Part shown: positions 25,356-38,542 of the stretch, piece after piece
How positions within the stretch are numbered: position 1 is the stretch's first letter
Layout of the letters: each line of letters opens with the position of its first letter
Source: Phylloscopus collybita
Lineage: Eukaryota > Chordata > Aves > Passeriformes > Phylloscopidae
Assembly (NCBI GenBank): GCA_027886175.1
Contig: JAJNNQ010000013.1
Location: 2,728,001-2,792,000 of the forward strand
Direction: 5' to 3'
DNA length: 64,000 nucleotides
Translations under genes and position numbers: made by a program
Notes under the pieces: generated by a model
Databases searched by the model: none
Told to the model about the DNA's origin: nothing
What the model saw: only the letters and a program-made list of their open reading frames with translations

Positions 25356-28300
25356 TCATCTGTGTAGGCTCTCTCTGTTTCCCATTTGCAGCCTTATGAC
25401 ATACATCTGAATAATTCACAAGGTCTCAGATTTCTCTAGCCACTGTACTAGAATAACAATTGCACACCATTTGTAACTTGTGAAATATTTCACTAATGTT
25501 CATACATCCCTTTGAAACCTTGCAACTAATATAAAAGCAGAAAGTATGTGAACAGAGGAAAGCATAAAACTTTAATCTGAGAATGGTAATTGAAGAAGCA
25601 TTTAGATAGTCAGATGTATTCTCTAACTGAAAATGTTAGGGGGAAAAAAAAAAGTTATCTTGTATCCAAATTCCATGAAATCACATGACTAGAAAGCTGA
25701 CTGCTGAACAGCAGCAATCCAAGCAATGTTAGTAACTGGTCACAGAGCACTATTTTGTATTCAAATTCACAGGAAAAACAGCCCACTGAGATTCTTGTTA
25801 CAAAGTTATTTTAGACCATTATAAATCCATGCTGCCAGTAGAAGAAAATTTTATCCCTTCTCAACTCTGCTGGAGCATCACCTGTGTGTCTTGGCACTGC
25901 TACCTGACAGGTTCAGTCAGGGCATCAACATGCTGAAAATCAGTGCAAGAATGTCCAAGGAGAAAACCAACTTATGCCACTTTGCAGTACACATTTAAAC
26001 AGAGTCTCATTTTCATTTCCCAGAACAATTCAACATTAGGCTGCATGCTATTTTTTAGAATTTGTGACTTCCAACAGGAAGCATAAGGCTGTACATTCTC
26101 AAGATTCTCTGAAAGGCACTGCCAATTTGCCCTTTGAAAAAGGACACACTAAGATGAACATCAAGTAAATTAATATCACTTTAATATTAATTATAGTATT
26201 AATTAGAGACACAATTACAGGTACATCACTTTTACATAATTAAATGCTCTTACATTTGCATAGCCTCTTTTGTATTGAACCATCACCAGCTAATTTAACA
26301 TAGGTAACACTGATGTCCCACTGTTCCCTTTTCCTCTAACAGAGCCCTGGAAACTCAAGATCCTCTTTGAGACTAACAGGTTGTGATATTTGAGGTAATG
26401 ATTGGGGTGGCTCTTGCTGAAAAGCAGCTTTTACCAGCTCTTCTTTTCCTACCCTCCAGAAAGAGGAGGAGTACAGCTTTTTCAGATCATTTCTGTTTTT
26501 CAGCTTTCATTCACCCTTCCAAAAGCAGGAAAACCTTGGCTTGTCAGGTTCGGAATGGCAAAATGTATTTTTGCACATGCTCCTGAGAAGAGTTGAGCTA
26601 AACTTAAATTTTATGAAGTTCTATCTGCCAGCACTGAGCTCCAAAGTCAAGAAAACCTGATGTTGCCCTCTAGAAATCTATAGCAAGAGCAGAAGCACTG
26701 GAACATAAATCCTAAAGAAAACCAGGACCCTGCTATACATTATTAATACTTGGTGAGATCTGGTTGGACTAGTATCAGAGTATAGATTTTAAACTTACTT
26801 GTACAAATAAAAGGAAAACAGTCTCAAACTGGAAACTTCATATAATAGCCTACATTATCAAACAGCCCCTTCCTGGCCTCAGTGCTTAAGGTCTTAAACT
26901 GCTGTTTAATTGCAATATAGGAGAACTGCTTCAACTGCTTCTGATGCCTCTAAAAATGTTCTTTCAGCAGTCCTGAAAGCTACAACTGTAACCCTCCTGA
27001 GGTAAGGAAATTTCTGAGACACACCAATTAAATTGGGAGAGAATCTATCCTGTAAAGTTGAATAAATTACTTTTACCAGACAAAGAAATGTCAGTAATGG
27101 AAAATAATTTTGATCCAATTTCTTTCCTTATGGCGTTCTGACTCTTCGGGACAGATCCATATCTTTGCACTAGTTTGGAAAAAAGAATATGATGCAAAGC
27201 AGCAGTTCCTAGAAATCCTTTATTATTTCAGTGGAATCAAACAACTCCAGAGAAAAGAAAAGCTGGATTTGCTCTGCATTAGGAGTGAAAAATGCTTGCT
27301 TAAAGTGACAGAGAGGAGGAAAAATTCTACAGTTTGATGAATGACTTGTACCTATAGACTGCAGTGGTAATTACCATTCAGGAGCTTAAGCCTCCTTATC
27401 AGAGTGTTAGAAACAACTTCTCCACCCTGTACTAGGGAACTAGTACAGCTTGCTCGTTTGGGCCAACTCCTTCTGTTTTCCATCTTCCAACCCCTTTAAA
27501 ATTTCCCACCCCCCTGCTGCATCACATTCCACACGTCTATCCCAAGACACCAGCCAAAAACAGAGGACAGAGTGCCAACACTTTGAAAGCTTAAAAGCTA
27601 GCAGAGCACAGCAGTTTTATCTACAAATGGGGCTTCTGCCTCTCAGAACATTCATGCCTGGATTCCTCCCTCTGCTTCTGAGCCACAGAGCAGTCATGGC
27701 TCTTTTTGTTCCTTCATTCACTCCAATTTGATGTGTTTTTTTCACACCACTTCTGGTACACAGAACAGCATCCCGAATGTGGCCCAGATTCTGAGGACCT
27801 AAATGCTATTTAAATCCCTAGGATACTTGGCTTCTAGAGCCAAGGCACCTCTGAAGGTAGAAAGCCAGACCAAGGAAACACTTGGCAAAGGAATGTGAAT
27901 TAAATGAGATGGCTTGACTTGAATGTTCTCCCCTTGTTCAAAAGAATGTTGTATTTCCTATTCATTCCAGAAAACATTTACAATGCAGAACTGAACTGCT
28001 CTGTTTACTGCAGCCCTCCAGTGCTGTTAGACTGCAAATTGTTTGGGGAAACCAATAACGGAAAAGTTTAATAAAATATCCTGCAGACATTCACAGAACA
28101 TTTCAGCTAACATTATCATTGTTTACTTGTCACATTTGCTATTGCAGACTGCTACTGGAGGACAGTAATTTTCCTTCTTTTAAAACTAACAGACATTTCA
28201 TTTGGCAATTTCCACGCTTTCTGGCATATGACATACTCTATCTCAAGGTATAAATACTAAGTATGACAGGAGACTGGGGAGGGACAGGCATGGCTGGAAC

Positions 28301-31300
28301 CAGGCTATCCCACCTGCCCCACTCCAAAGCACAGAGGCAGAATCATCAGGAACCAAAATTACCACCTTAGTCATAAAGTTTCTTTTGTAAAGCCCACCCT
28401 CACCCCCCCAAGCAACACATTCTCATGATTCTTTAAAGCATTTTTTTCCAAATACAAGAGTAAGCTGTGACTGCTGTCAGTCTCTGCCACAAATGGTTGG
28501 CTCATTTCTTTGATATGCTATATATGAACTCGTTCGTGAAGAAGCTGAGGCCCCCTGTACTGCCAGAACAGGAACCGAGGCCTTTGCTTTCTCAACACTC
28601 CCAAATTCAGTTTTTGGATCAAGGCAGACAGGACAGGTGCTGTCACAACATCCTTTTGAAAAAGGATAGCAAGAACTTATTTGCCATGCAATAAGCATAG
28701 CAAAACCCCCCTACACACTTACCAAAAAGGAATACATTTTTTTTTTTTTGAATGATATCCTTCAAGAAGCACTATTTGTGTTTCTAAAAGTTCTCCTTTC
28801 CCTTGGTCTACGTTCCCCTGTTTGAATTTGGCGGTTACACTCCCACTCGTGACCTCAGATTGCCCCTTCCTGCTTGATATTTTTGTGACTGCAATTACAC
28901 TGAAGTCTACAATTCTTCTAATGCAGTTTCAGTTTAAATCACCCTGACGATGCACCTTTCCTTATATTAGTATTACTGCTAACACCTGCAGAGTTCTCAG
29001 AATAAATTAATGAAAACAGGGCCACGGGTTAGCAAAAATAGTGCCTTCAACAGCAGTATACTTTGTTTTTCCTAATATCTATTTTACAAAAGCAATGACT
29101 TCTTTGTGAGGGGTGAGAGCCTTTCTTAAATAATCAAAATGTTAACCAGTTGTGTACTATGAACCTATCTCTTTGGCACAAAGAAGCCCAAAATGGACAA
29201 AAATTGACAAAATCAAGCAGAAAGACTAACCAGGATAGGTGGTCCCAGAACTTCTTGTGCCTGAGCTTTTTGTGAAAGATTTTTGTCATTTGTTTACATC
29301 CAGACTGAGAATAGAAAAAATGGAATATACACAATTTTTCAAAAATAAATTTGCCTCAGTTCCAACAGTAATCAGAGCAATTGCAGCTGCTCCTTGTCTT
29401 GTCTAGGAGTTGGATGAGTTATTCTGTTATTTGTAAATGATTATATAATACCTTGAAATAGCTTTCAAATCTCTATCAATACACTAAATACAGTTCATGA
29501 ACTTGCTTTGTATCAATACAAAGAACACAGTTCAAGCTCATTCAACCAACAGACATACAAAATACCCTATATTATACATGTTAATTATTCATCCACAGCC
29601 TGCTGATCTAATGGAATAATTCTGCAAAGCAATACACAGGCTAAACATTTGCACATGCTCCCTCTCATTTTTAATAGTAAAAGTTGGAATTAGAATTCAT
29701 TTCAAAAAAGATGTATTGACTCCATGAGGTATTATTGGATCTTTTATGTCCTCAGTCTTTGAGAGACTGATTAGCATGCACAGAGCTCTGTACTACCATA
29801 ACTAAACCATCTTAGTTCTTTTGAGTTCATTGAAGGCTCATTCAGAAACCTTTCAGAGATATGAGGAGGGCTGGGACCATTATGGTGAGATTAATTATTT
29901 ATTCCAAGAAGCGAAGCAAATACCCATTACAAGTACTGCCCCTCCTCCTCTTCCCATAGCTATTGCTCAAAGAAACCCAAACTCTTCTCCCAGTGTTTCT
30001 CAGCTTGTTCTATCCGTGCTTCTGTTAAAAGCCACATTATGCTCGTGCACAGAGGTATTGCTGTCAAAAACTCTTCACAATCAGTATTAGTATTCCTTAC
30101 TTATGTGTATTTAAAGAGAAATTATTGGCTCAGGTTTCATGAGGACTCCCACAAAAGCTATCAAATCAACCTTCTCTGCTCACACCTGGCAAGAAAACCA
30201 CTCATCTCAGGAGATTCAAATTCAGCCATGGGAAACAGCAGTTCCAGGAGGCCCTCCTGGTGCTCTGCACACCTGGGTACCAGGCTCACAATCTGAGGAA
30301 GACCCATGATTCACCAAAGCTTTTACATGCTTAAAACCATTTGTTTTCAGTGGTGCCTGGGCTCCAGGATGCCCCCTAGCCCAAACAGAAGTGATTCAGG
30401 TGAACAGCTGCTCTGTGGGTGACTTCAGGCAGTTGCAGGGGCTGTGCCATCCTGCTCAGGCTGGAGAGAGTCACACGAACCGCAGTGCTCCCACAGTGAC
30501 ACCCCACAACTACTGCTGCCACCCAGCCCTCCCACAGCACTACCACAAAATAAGCATATGAGCAAAGTGCTATCTTCTATTCAAACAAAGCAAAGCATAA
30601 TTCCTCCTTTAAGTAGGAAAGGAATTGTTTCGAGATACTTTCTACAATGTAAGGGTAGAATTAAGAAGCAAAATAGAAAGGGAGGGATGGCTCAGTGGTT
30701 ATCAACCTAAGTGGAAAAAAGAGGCACAGTAGGCATATAGTAGGCACAAGATTTTCTAGAAATCTGTTATTATCTATGATAAATTTTCACTCGTCATATA
30801 CTAATAATATTAGTACTTGTGTAGCAATCATACTTTATGCAAATGTTGTGCTCTTTTTGCTAGTGGATAATGTAAACTTGAACTTAGCTGAAAACATGGC
30901 CATACAGCAAGAGAATCAGACTCTCAGGTCTCATTAAAGACAACTCCAGATTACTAATAGACAACAGTGCTTGCTCCTTTGTGCAATTCAGTTTCTTTGC
31001 TCCTGATTTTCCATAAAGAATATCTGCAAGTCTACAGGATCTTGTATATAAACCTATACTTACTAGGCTTGCCTGTATGGTGACTGGTGTTTGTCTGCTT
31101 TAAAGCTGCTACAAACTAAACTCTCTACAGCAAGCACAGTGACTACAGATGAGACGAATGCTGAAGAAAAACCCTTTCCACTTATTTTCTTCTTAAAACC
31201 CAAGTCAGAGGGGATCTGTGAGAAGGAAAGTTCTCACAGAGGTTGCCAGTGACAGCTGAGGAGGCAGCTGCTCACACAGCCTGCATGGAACTCCTTTCCA

Positions 31301-31350
31301 ATGCGAAGCAATGATACAGAGCAAAAATCCATTCACCGATCTTTGAAACT
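25356..31350. other. Unique non-coding DNA
   Basis: No supported gene. Short open frames around 26383-26596, 27450-27731 and 29821-30296 lack recognisable domains or consistent splice signals. T-rich and A-rich short runs are present, such as the one near 28736-28750. A GC-richer patch at 30340-30540 is not identifiable. Confidence 0.5.
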
Positions 31351-32257
31351 GGTCAGGTCACATTGTCTCTGTCACTTCTTCCTCCTCACAGGAAGCCCTT
31401 CTCCAATTCTTCCCCCTGCTCCAGCATGGGTCCTTTCCACAAAGTCACAAAGTCATGCCAGCAAACCCGGGCTTCCCTTAACACAGGTCCAGAGGTCTTG
31501 CCATGAGCCAGCTCCAGCGTGGGCTTCCCAAGCTGTTATAGCCTCTTTGGGGCATCTACCTGCCCCACCATCTACCTCGCTGGGCTGCAGGGGGACAGCC
31601 TGCCCTGCCATGGTCTTGCCCATGGGCTGCAGGGGAATCTCCAGAGCACAGAGCACCTCCTGCCCCTCCTTCTGCAATGACTTGGTGCCTGCAGAGTTGT
31701 TCCTCCCACATATTTGCATGCTCCTCTGCATCTGCAAGTGTGCAGGGTTTTTTTTTCCCCTGCTTAAACAGGTTATCCCAGAGGCACTGCCAGCATCGTA
31801 GTCAGCCGTGTGCCCAGCCTTGGCCAGCAGCAGGTCCCAGAATCACAGAATCACAGAATTTTTAGGTTGGAAGAGCCTTCAAGACCATCAAGTCCAACCC
31901 ATGCTCTAACACCTCACGGCACCAAGTGCCACATCCAGTCTTTTCTTAAACACATCGAGGGATGGTGACTCCACCACTTCCCCGGGCAGGCCATTCCAAT
32001 ACTTTATCACTCTTTCTGTGAAAAACTTTTTCCTAATATCCAACCTATATTTCCCCTGACACAGCTTAAGACTGTGTCCTCTCCTTCTGTCAGTTGTTGC
32101 CTGGAGAAAGAGACCAACCCCCACCTGACCACCGGTCTGTCTTTGTGCTGGCTGGAATCAGCTCTATTGGACATAAGGGAAGCTCCCAGTGTCTTCTCAC
32201 AGAAGCTGCCCTTATAGGCCCCCTACTACCAAAATCTTGTCATGCATACACACCACA
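31351..32257 (-). mobile_element. ERVL-type LTR, 3'-truncated, interrupted by CR1
   Basis: Read on the - strand from 32257, the LTR starts TGTGGTGTG and continues with AAGATTTTGGTAGTAGGGGG, GGCAGCTTCTGTGAGAAG and GGGAGCTTCCCTTATGTCC. A CR1 then interrupts it. The LTR resumes with CTGCTGGCCAAGG, GCCTCTGGGATAACCTG, TATGTGGGAGGAACAACTC, GCAGAAGGAGGGGCAGGAGG and CACGCTGGAGC. Similarity stops near 31351, before the poly(A) region, so the 3' end is missing. It is the same broad family as 12424-13781, but diverged from it. The 166-codon open frame at 31301-31801 on the + strand is antisense to this LTR and not a gene. Confidence 0.85.
31839..32133 (-). mobile_element. CR1 LINE fragment nested in the LTR
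   Basis: The plus strand opens with AGAATCACAGAATCACAG, the CR1 3' tail in reverse. The - strand frame over 31906-32124 keeps a well-preserved C-terminal end of CR1 ORF2, with recognisable RKKFFTERVIKYWNGLP and ESPSLDVFKKRLDVAL segments. The insertion is flanked on the plus strand by GGTC on both sides (left CAGGTCCC, right GGTCTGTC), a probable 4-bp target duplication in the LTR. It is truncated at its 5' end and inactive. Confidence 0.95.
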
Positions 32258-32856
32258 AAGCTTTAATTACACAACAGATCTGTTGCCAGATTCTGCATGC
32301 AATTATATTACCAAGGAAATCCTTGTGCTGCAGACACAATCACTACAACTTTGGAGAAATGCTTTTAAAGAACGCAGCTGTGAAAATGTCTGCATTGAGG
32401 CCCATGTTTATGTGATGCTTCTTTCAGTTTTGAGTTTTGTACAGACATCAAGCTTTGTTTAAAAAAAAAAATTCCAAAAACCCCTTAAATTGTATTATGC
32501 ATGCACGTTCTTCATATGTGGGCTGCTTTCTTCAAGCAGCCTCCAAAATAAGCCACTGCACGTTTCTCCTAAAAACCAGGACACTTAGCTCATATGTGCA
32601 TTTTTTTCATCAATTTAGTTTGTATGACTGTGAGCAATAGTATTATTTGCTTAACTCGAAGTATGTTTCAGAAGTAATCTTTCAATATTCCACTTTCGAG
32701 CCTGTCAATTCACAGTCTATCAATATCTTGGGTTTAACCAGTAGCATCCACAGCATTATAGTATTATCATTAATTCTTTTAAAATCACCAAAAACTAGTT
32801 CACATAAACTTGATCTGCTAAATTCATTTATACTGCCAAGGGTAGAAGACATCCAG

Positions 32857-32858
<2 letters not shown>

Positions 32859-32896
<38 letters not shown>
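32859..32896 (+). repeat. Poly-A run (38 A)
   Basis: Uninterrupted run of 38 A after GACATCCAGGC. No retrogene or CR1 body was recognised upstream. Confidence 0.9.
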
Positions 32897-32899
<3 letters not shown>

Positions 32900-33311
32900 C
32901 TACATTAGGCCATTAATTTTAAAATATTGTCAAATCATCCTCAGACAAACCTTTGTCATTAATTTGTAAAGAACTGTTCAACTGTTCACTCTCTCAGCTG
33001 TAATCTTTCATGGAATGCTGTTTTTTAAACAAAACATGAGGCATTAAGAAAAAAAATGTACTGGGAACTTCTAAGGAATCACCTTTCTAAAATTTCCTCA
33101 CATCCCACTCTTTAAAAACTCATCCCTCTAACAGATGACTCTAAGCTTTTTCTTACCACTCAATTGTACACTGCCTTGCCGGTGAGAAAAGGGAGATCCA
33201 CAGCTCAGTGTGACTGCAGAGGAGGGGCAGGGGAGATCCTCTGCTCTCTCTCACGCTTCCTTGGGTGGGAAAGGAAATTGCTGAGCCCTTTGCTTGTGAT
33301 TTCTCTGGCAG

Positions 33312-33480
33312 ATAGGAGCCAGCAGAGACAGGAAACTGAAAAACCTGGCTTGTCTTCCCCCCTGTCCACAATGCCCCACGTCAAAGGATGCTGGTGGGTT
33401 GAGCTGCTGAGGCTGCTGCTCCCCAGATCCCCTCAAATCTTTATTTGGTGCCTCAGGGAACAGGCTGGTCAGGCAGGTAG
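33312..33480 (+). other. Weak exon candidate
   Basis: The segment is preceded by an acceptor-like TGATTTCTCTGGCAG and followed by a donor-like GTAAGA, with an alternative GTAGGT four bases earlier. Inside it, an ATG at 33371, with A at -3, opens a frame that stays open to the donor. Its roughly 36 residues include a hydrophobic stretch (WWVELLRLLL). The region is GC-richer than its surroundings. I recognise no protein, and such a pattern arises by chance, so this is only a lead. Confidence 0.15.
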
Positions 33481-34196
33481 GTAAGACAGTGCCCTGCACT
33501 GTACAGCATCCATTCCTTCCTTCCCCTTCTTTCAAACCCAGAGGATCGGACAAGTCTGTGAAGTGCATTTGAGAATATCAGCTATACCTACATTTTGGTC
33601 AAAGATGCCATACACCGTGATGCAGGATGATTTACTTTTTCTGACAAGACCTGTACATTGCTACAATATCCTCTCCTCTTGAGATTTTACAACCTCTACT
33701 ATCAGTCTCTAGATGTTGTGTTTCACAGACCACAATGTTGCAGAAGACAGGCTGGCTCTCCACGTGAAATATAGATCCATGCTTATAATTTATTAAGAAA
33801 CCTTTAGGTAAATATTCTCTTGGATATTCAATTTGACATAAGGTGTAATTTTATTTTCACCAGCTTTTGAATGTATTAAAAAGGGTATTCTACAGGTGTT
33901 ATGAAAGGTATCACAAAAAAAAGTCATTAAAAAAATGAAAGGCATTGACTGAGGCAAAAGCAGAAACGTGAAAATTCCATTATTACATCAAATAAAGAAC
34001 TCTGGTAAATTACTCAGACTTAAGGAAAACAAAACATTTTGCCTTTTCCTAAGGCCTTTAGGCCTTTTCCAAAGGAAAAACATAAGAGAACTTCCAGGGT
34101 TAAATATGTACTCAAGCAGTTTATTTAGTGCACACACATGATAAATTTGGATATAGATCTATGGGTAACATTTGAATGTGTTGCAAGCAACAAGGG

Positions 34197-34247
34197 TGGT
34201 GTAGGGGTGTGTGTATGTATATGTGTGTGTATGTATATATATATACT
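34197..34247 (+). repeat. TG/TA-rich microsatellite
   Basis: Alternating GTGTGT, GTATGT and TATATATA units make an impure dinucleotide repeat. Confidence 0.85.
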
Positions 34248-37200
34248 AGCTCACATGCACAGCACCACAAGGCCAGATATGCATCTTATTTTTTTCATCT
34301 ATCTTTGACTTTCTTCCCCCATCTCAAGTCTGCTAGAACAATATGAAGGAAGTATTAGCAAGATTGTTTGAATGCAAAAAAACCCAAACTGAAATGCATA
34401 AACCTAAACCAGTTTACTGCACAATCATTGCAAAATTGCTACATTTAGTATATGGAATGCAAAAATTTTCCCATATAATGACCATCAAAATGCTCATAAT
34501 AACATAATAACAAGGTGTTCTTGATAGTGGTTGTCTTTCAGGGTAGAAAGTTTTCTCCACCATCTCTAAGGATGGCATGAGTAAAAAAAGAATTCCTCTA
34601 TGTTTATCTATGTTTCCATCATTATGCTGCCAATTAATGCCATTTTAAGAACCACAATCATAAGAAAAATAATCAAAATAAGATCACCCACAAGGTGATA
34701 TCACTTGAAAGTTTTTTAATCCTACCTTTTTATTATTTTTCAGCAGAACATTTACAAGTAAAAATTCATATTAATAAAAACCAAGAATCAGACTTTTGTT
34801 TGTACCAAAAGAATTTGAAATGCAGACAGGAATGGATAAGGTAGCTCTGGAAAATCTGGGAGTGTTCAACAGCCACTATGCTCTAAACAATGCCTTAGAG
34901 TGATTTTAAGGGAAGGTATTTAAACAACTGAACAGTTGAACAATCCCAGCCAGTTTATGATGCAATAAGGACATCTTGCTTTATAGAAAGGAGGCAAATT
35001 AAACAAACAGCTAAAGGTTACGATAGTTAAATTTCTTTTTCCCTTTTTTTATTTTTTTTCCAAGGGCAGGGAACTTTTGGGGGTGCGTACCTCCACATAT
35101 ATTTGGGCCTTATCTAGTTATTTATGTTCTGACCATCTACTTGAGCAAATCTAGGGAAAAACAGCTTTAGACCACACACCAAGAAAACATGTGTAATTAA
35201 ACAGATCAACTTTTAACTATGCATGACCTTTGCAATAACAGAGAAGGAAATTTTACCACTAGTAGCAAATGAGCACAACTATTTGCACAGGGTTTTCTCT
35301 TAGTTTTAGATAAATGTTCCCCTTTTCTTCATTCCAGCTAGAAACATACAGTGTGATCCTGTCCCTGGGCTAGGACAGATGCTTTGTCCATTTAGCTAAA
35401 GCTGTCTCAATTTCCTGCAAGATAATGGCCTGCTTTTATCAGCACCAGGACCTCTGCTGCTAGAAAAGCATTTTATAATGCACAATGGTATTCTTTTAAC
35501 ATTTTCAGGTAGATATGAAAATTGATCTGAACTTGCAATCTTTTCCCATCATGGTGATTTTGCCTTAGAAGCTGGGACTGGGCCAGACTGCCAGGACCTG
35601 ATTTCATTAAGCCTGAGTAGCCTTTTGCTAAACCTAGTTTATGACTATGTGATAACTTGCTTTTGTATTTGTATACATTAATAAGCAGATAACAGCTAGA
35701 GGAGGCTAAAGGCAGCATTATAGATGAAACCATACTTATTGACATTTATTTCCTCCAAAACTACTTATTTAACTTACCTAAACTTATCATAAACACACAT
35801 TTAAATTTCTAGACTAATCCTAGAAAGAATAAAGAATTTAAAATGTTTCTCTCCAGAGCAGGATACACTTTAACCTGGTCTTTTTGTTTATTTGTATTGC
35901 AAGTGATAAAACCTGCAAAGACTACAATCCAAGCTCCAAGGAAACAACCAGTGAGCACACACACTGCTGTAATCATTGTCCTGATACCTATGTGCTCATT
36001 GATGCTGTATGAGACAAAACCAGCTGCAAACCTTAACCAGGACACACTAAGGGGACACAGCTGCTGCACTCTTTCAGCTTACTACTTACCAGGTATTCTA
36101 ATTTCTTTTGTCGTTTACCACACTTACTAACACCTCTCTTGAAAAATACAAGCTTTAAGTAATGTTTGAGAGAAGCAAATATCTTGAGGAATACTAAAAA
36201 AAAATGCCAGATCTTCTGAAAAATTCAGCTGCAATCACAGTTGCAGACAAACTGGTTAACTCCAGCACTTGGGATGTAAAATTCTATTCTGCATCCCGCA
36301 TCCTTTTATTAAGCAGCAAAGCAATTCTTTGATTCAACACCTTTACAAGTGTTATTTAAGGATATTAACGCATAAATAGATTTTTCCTACTCAAGCAGTA
36401 ACAGTATTTCTCTGCTTTCAAACTTCTTTAGTGTAAATATTATCTTTCTAGCTTTCTCTTTCCATCATTCTGATAAATGAAGCCCACGTTTCTCAAAAAT
36501 GTTCCCTAATTTATGGAATAAATACACTGAATAACAAGTGGTGTAAATGTAGTGCCACACCAAGTTCAAGGTGATCTCAAAACACTCAAACATTTCTTTA
36601 TCTCTACACTGAGAAAGGAATAAAAAGCCAGTGGTATATCCATTTAAGCATTAGATGGCATGGACATGGGACTTACAGCAAGCTTATCTTTCAGCCTTCC
36701 AGAAAGAAAATAATGCAATTTATTCTATATGTTAGGTATTACACTAAAAGAAAAAAAACAAACTGCATGTACTGCACCTATATCCACAGACACAGAGACC
36801 TTACCCACATAAGGACACCTATAGCATCTTTGTCAGATTTCCATATAGACTCCCAGAAGGGAACCAAGACCTGAAGCGTGACCGCATCCATTATATCAAA
36901 TTTACTGGGACACAATTTTATTTTATGAGACAGTTATGTGACATTGTAAAAGCATGTTTCTTTTAGTTAAAAAAGTTGACAGTTAAAATTACATTGCAAA
37001 GAAATGTATACTGGATTAATAATATTTAATATAATAAAGGTATTAAAAAAGGCCAGTATCTTGGCTTTTTAAAATTTTTTCTTACACTTTAAATGAGAAG
37101 AGTAACCATTTGCTATTTTTATAAGAAGTTCTTCCAGGATTTTTATTTTTAAAATTCTTCCTCTGCCACTTACTTTAAAAACTGTAGAATGATGAAGAAT

Positions 37201-37324
37201 TAGCTGGAAGGAAAACTTCATGAGTCCCACTGAAGCAGTTTATTCTGGAACACCATTTATAGAAATGCCGTTTTGTCATTTTTACCCTGAACAGAAACTG
37301 TGTGATATTTCCACCCTTATACAG

Positions 37325-37557
37325 CTCAACTCATTATACTGTTGCCATAACAACAAATAGCAGTACATGAAATTAGATCCCAATAAGATTCCGAGAAAAT
37401 TAAGTTACAGCCTGCTAACGTGTCTCTTAGAGATTCATCCAGCCAGCGAGAAACCAAATCTGCAAAGCTGGCACGGTGGGTACCTAATAATAGCGGTACA
37501 AGAGGTGAATATCTCGTGAAGGGGATCAAAGAAAAACTGCCTTAGCCTACAACAAAG
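37325..37557 (+). other. Weak non-coding exon candidate with RFX-like site
   Basis: The upstream ATTTCCACCCTTATACAG is a fair acceptor, and the AAAG/GTAAGG junction at 37557-37558 is a good donor. All three forward frames carry stops early, so any transcript would be non-coding or a UTR. The segment retains more CpG dinucleotides than its surroundings, and it contains GTTGCCATAACAAC at 37341-37354, close to the RFX X-box palindrome. It could equally be a conserved enhancer. Confidence 0.2.
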
Positions 37558-38492
37558 GTAAGGAAAACCTGTGGCTCACACAGAGGCTGTATGGATGAAC
37601 GCATTTGACTCACTGTTTTATCCAAGAGATGCCCAAACAGCGGATAGAGAAAAAGAACAACAGCTCCATGGGGTATACTGTCAGACAACAGTTTGTCAGT
37701 GAAAAACTTATTTCCTAACTCTTCGGGACCCCTACGGTCCAGCCTTTCTGTTCCAGATAATATACAGAGTTGAAGCCTTTAAACTTTTATAATTGTCTAT
37801 AGCTGAGGACTGTATATAATTAATTTCTTTTGGACACTGTTTTGATTATGCAAAACAAAAGAAGTGAAATGAGCTCATGACTGGCTTCCTCTGAGAGGAA
37901 CTCGGTCTTGACACAGAACCTACTGAACTCCAGTGCTAAGCTCTGTTGTTGCTCTAACTCAAATAATTCTAACCTTGCAGTGACCTGTAGCACCATCAGC
38001 ACACACATTACAGTCAGGTTCGAAGGCTTTTTGTAACTACACATCAGGGGAAGAGCCCTCCTGCCTTACTACAGCCTGGTTTTGAATCTGTAGATGACAG
38101 AGAAGAGCACACCTAGCAATTTTAATGCAATTTAATAAAATATTGCTAAGAAATTCATAAGAGAGTAATGACCCTAGATCACAATACTCCTTTCTCTCTC
38201 ACTTCAATTTGTAGTGGCAAGCAGCTGTACACCTTTCCTCTGACTCAAGAGGTGGAGAAAAGAAAGATGGAGGTGCCTAGGCCTCAATAAAAAGCATTTT
38301 TAAGAACTGCTGATTTCCTTCTGGTGCAAAGCAAGTGTAGCTTTTCATAGAGCAAGAAACATCCTGCACTACGTACCTATTTAGAGACCTTTAGTATTTG
38401 AGGATGGCAAACAAAATCCATCTTGCCTCAGACACCACGATACCAAATACCAAATTTTCAATATTTCAAGGATGTAAGAAGGTTAACTAGAC

Positions 38493-38493
<1 letters not shown>

Positions 38494-38537
<44 letters not shown>
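38494..38537 (+). repeat. Poly-A run (44 A)
   Basis: The longest homopolymer in the window, 44 uninterrupted A after ACTAGACC. No insertion body was recognised. Confidence 0.9.

Positions 38538-38542
<5 letters not shown>

Noticed and set aside
30686..30715. GGGATGGCTCAGTGGTTATC, resembling a tRNA-derived SINE head
   Set aside because: No A box/B box pair in correct spacing, no SINE body or tail, and tRNA-derived SINEs are scarce in birds.
31301..31801. ATG-initiated frame of 166 codons, + strand
   Set aside because: Most of it is antisense to an ERVL-type LTR, and the proline- and serine-rich composition follows from the LTR's repeated units.
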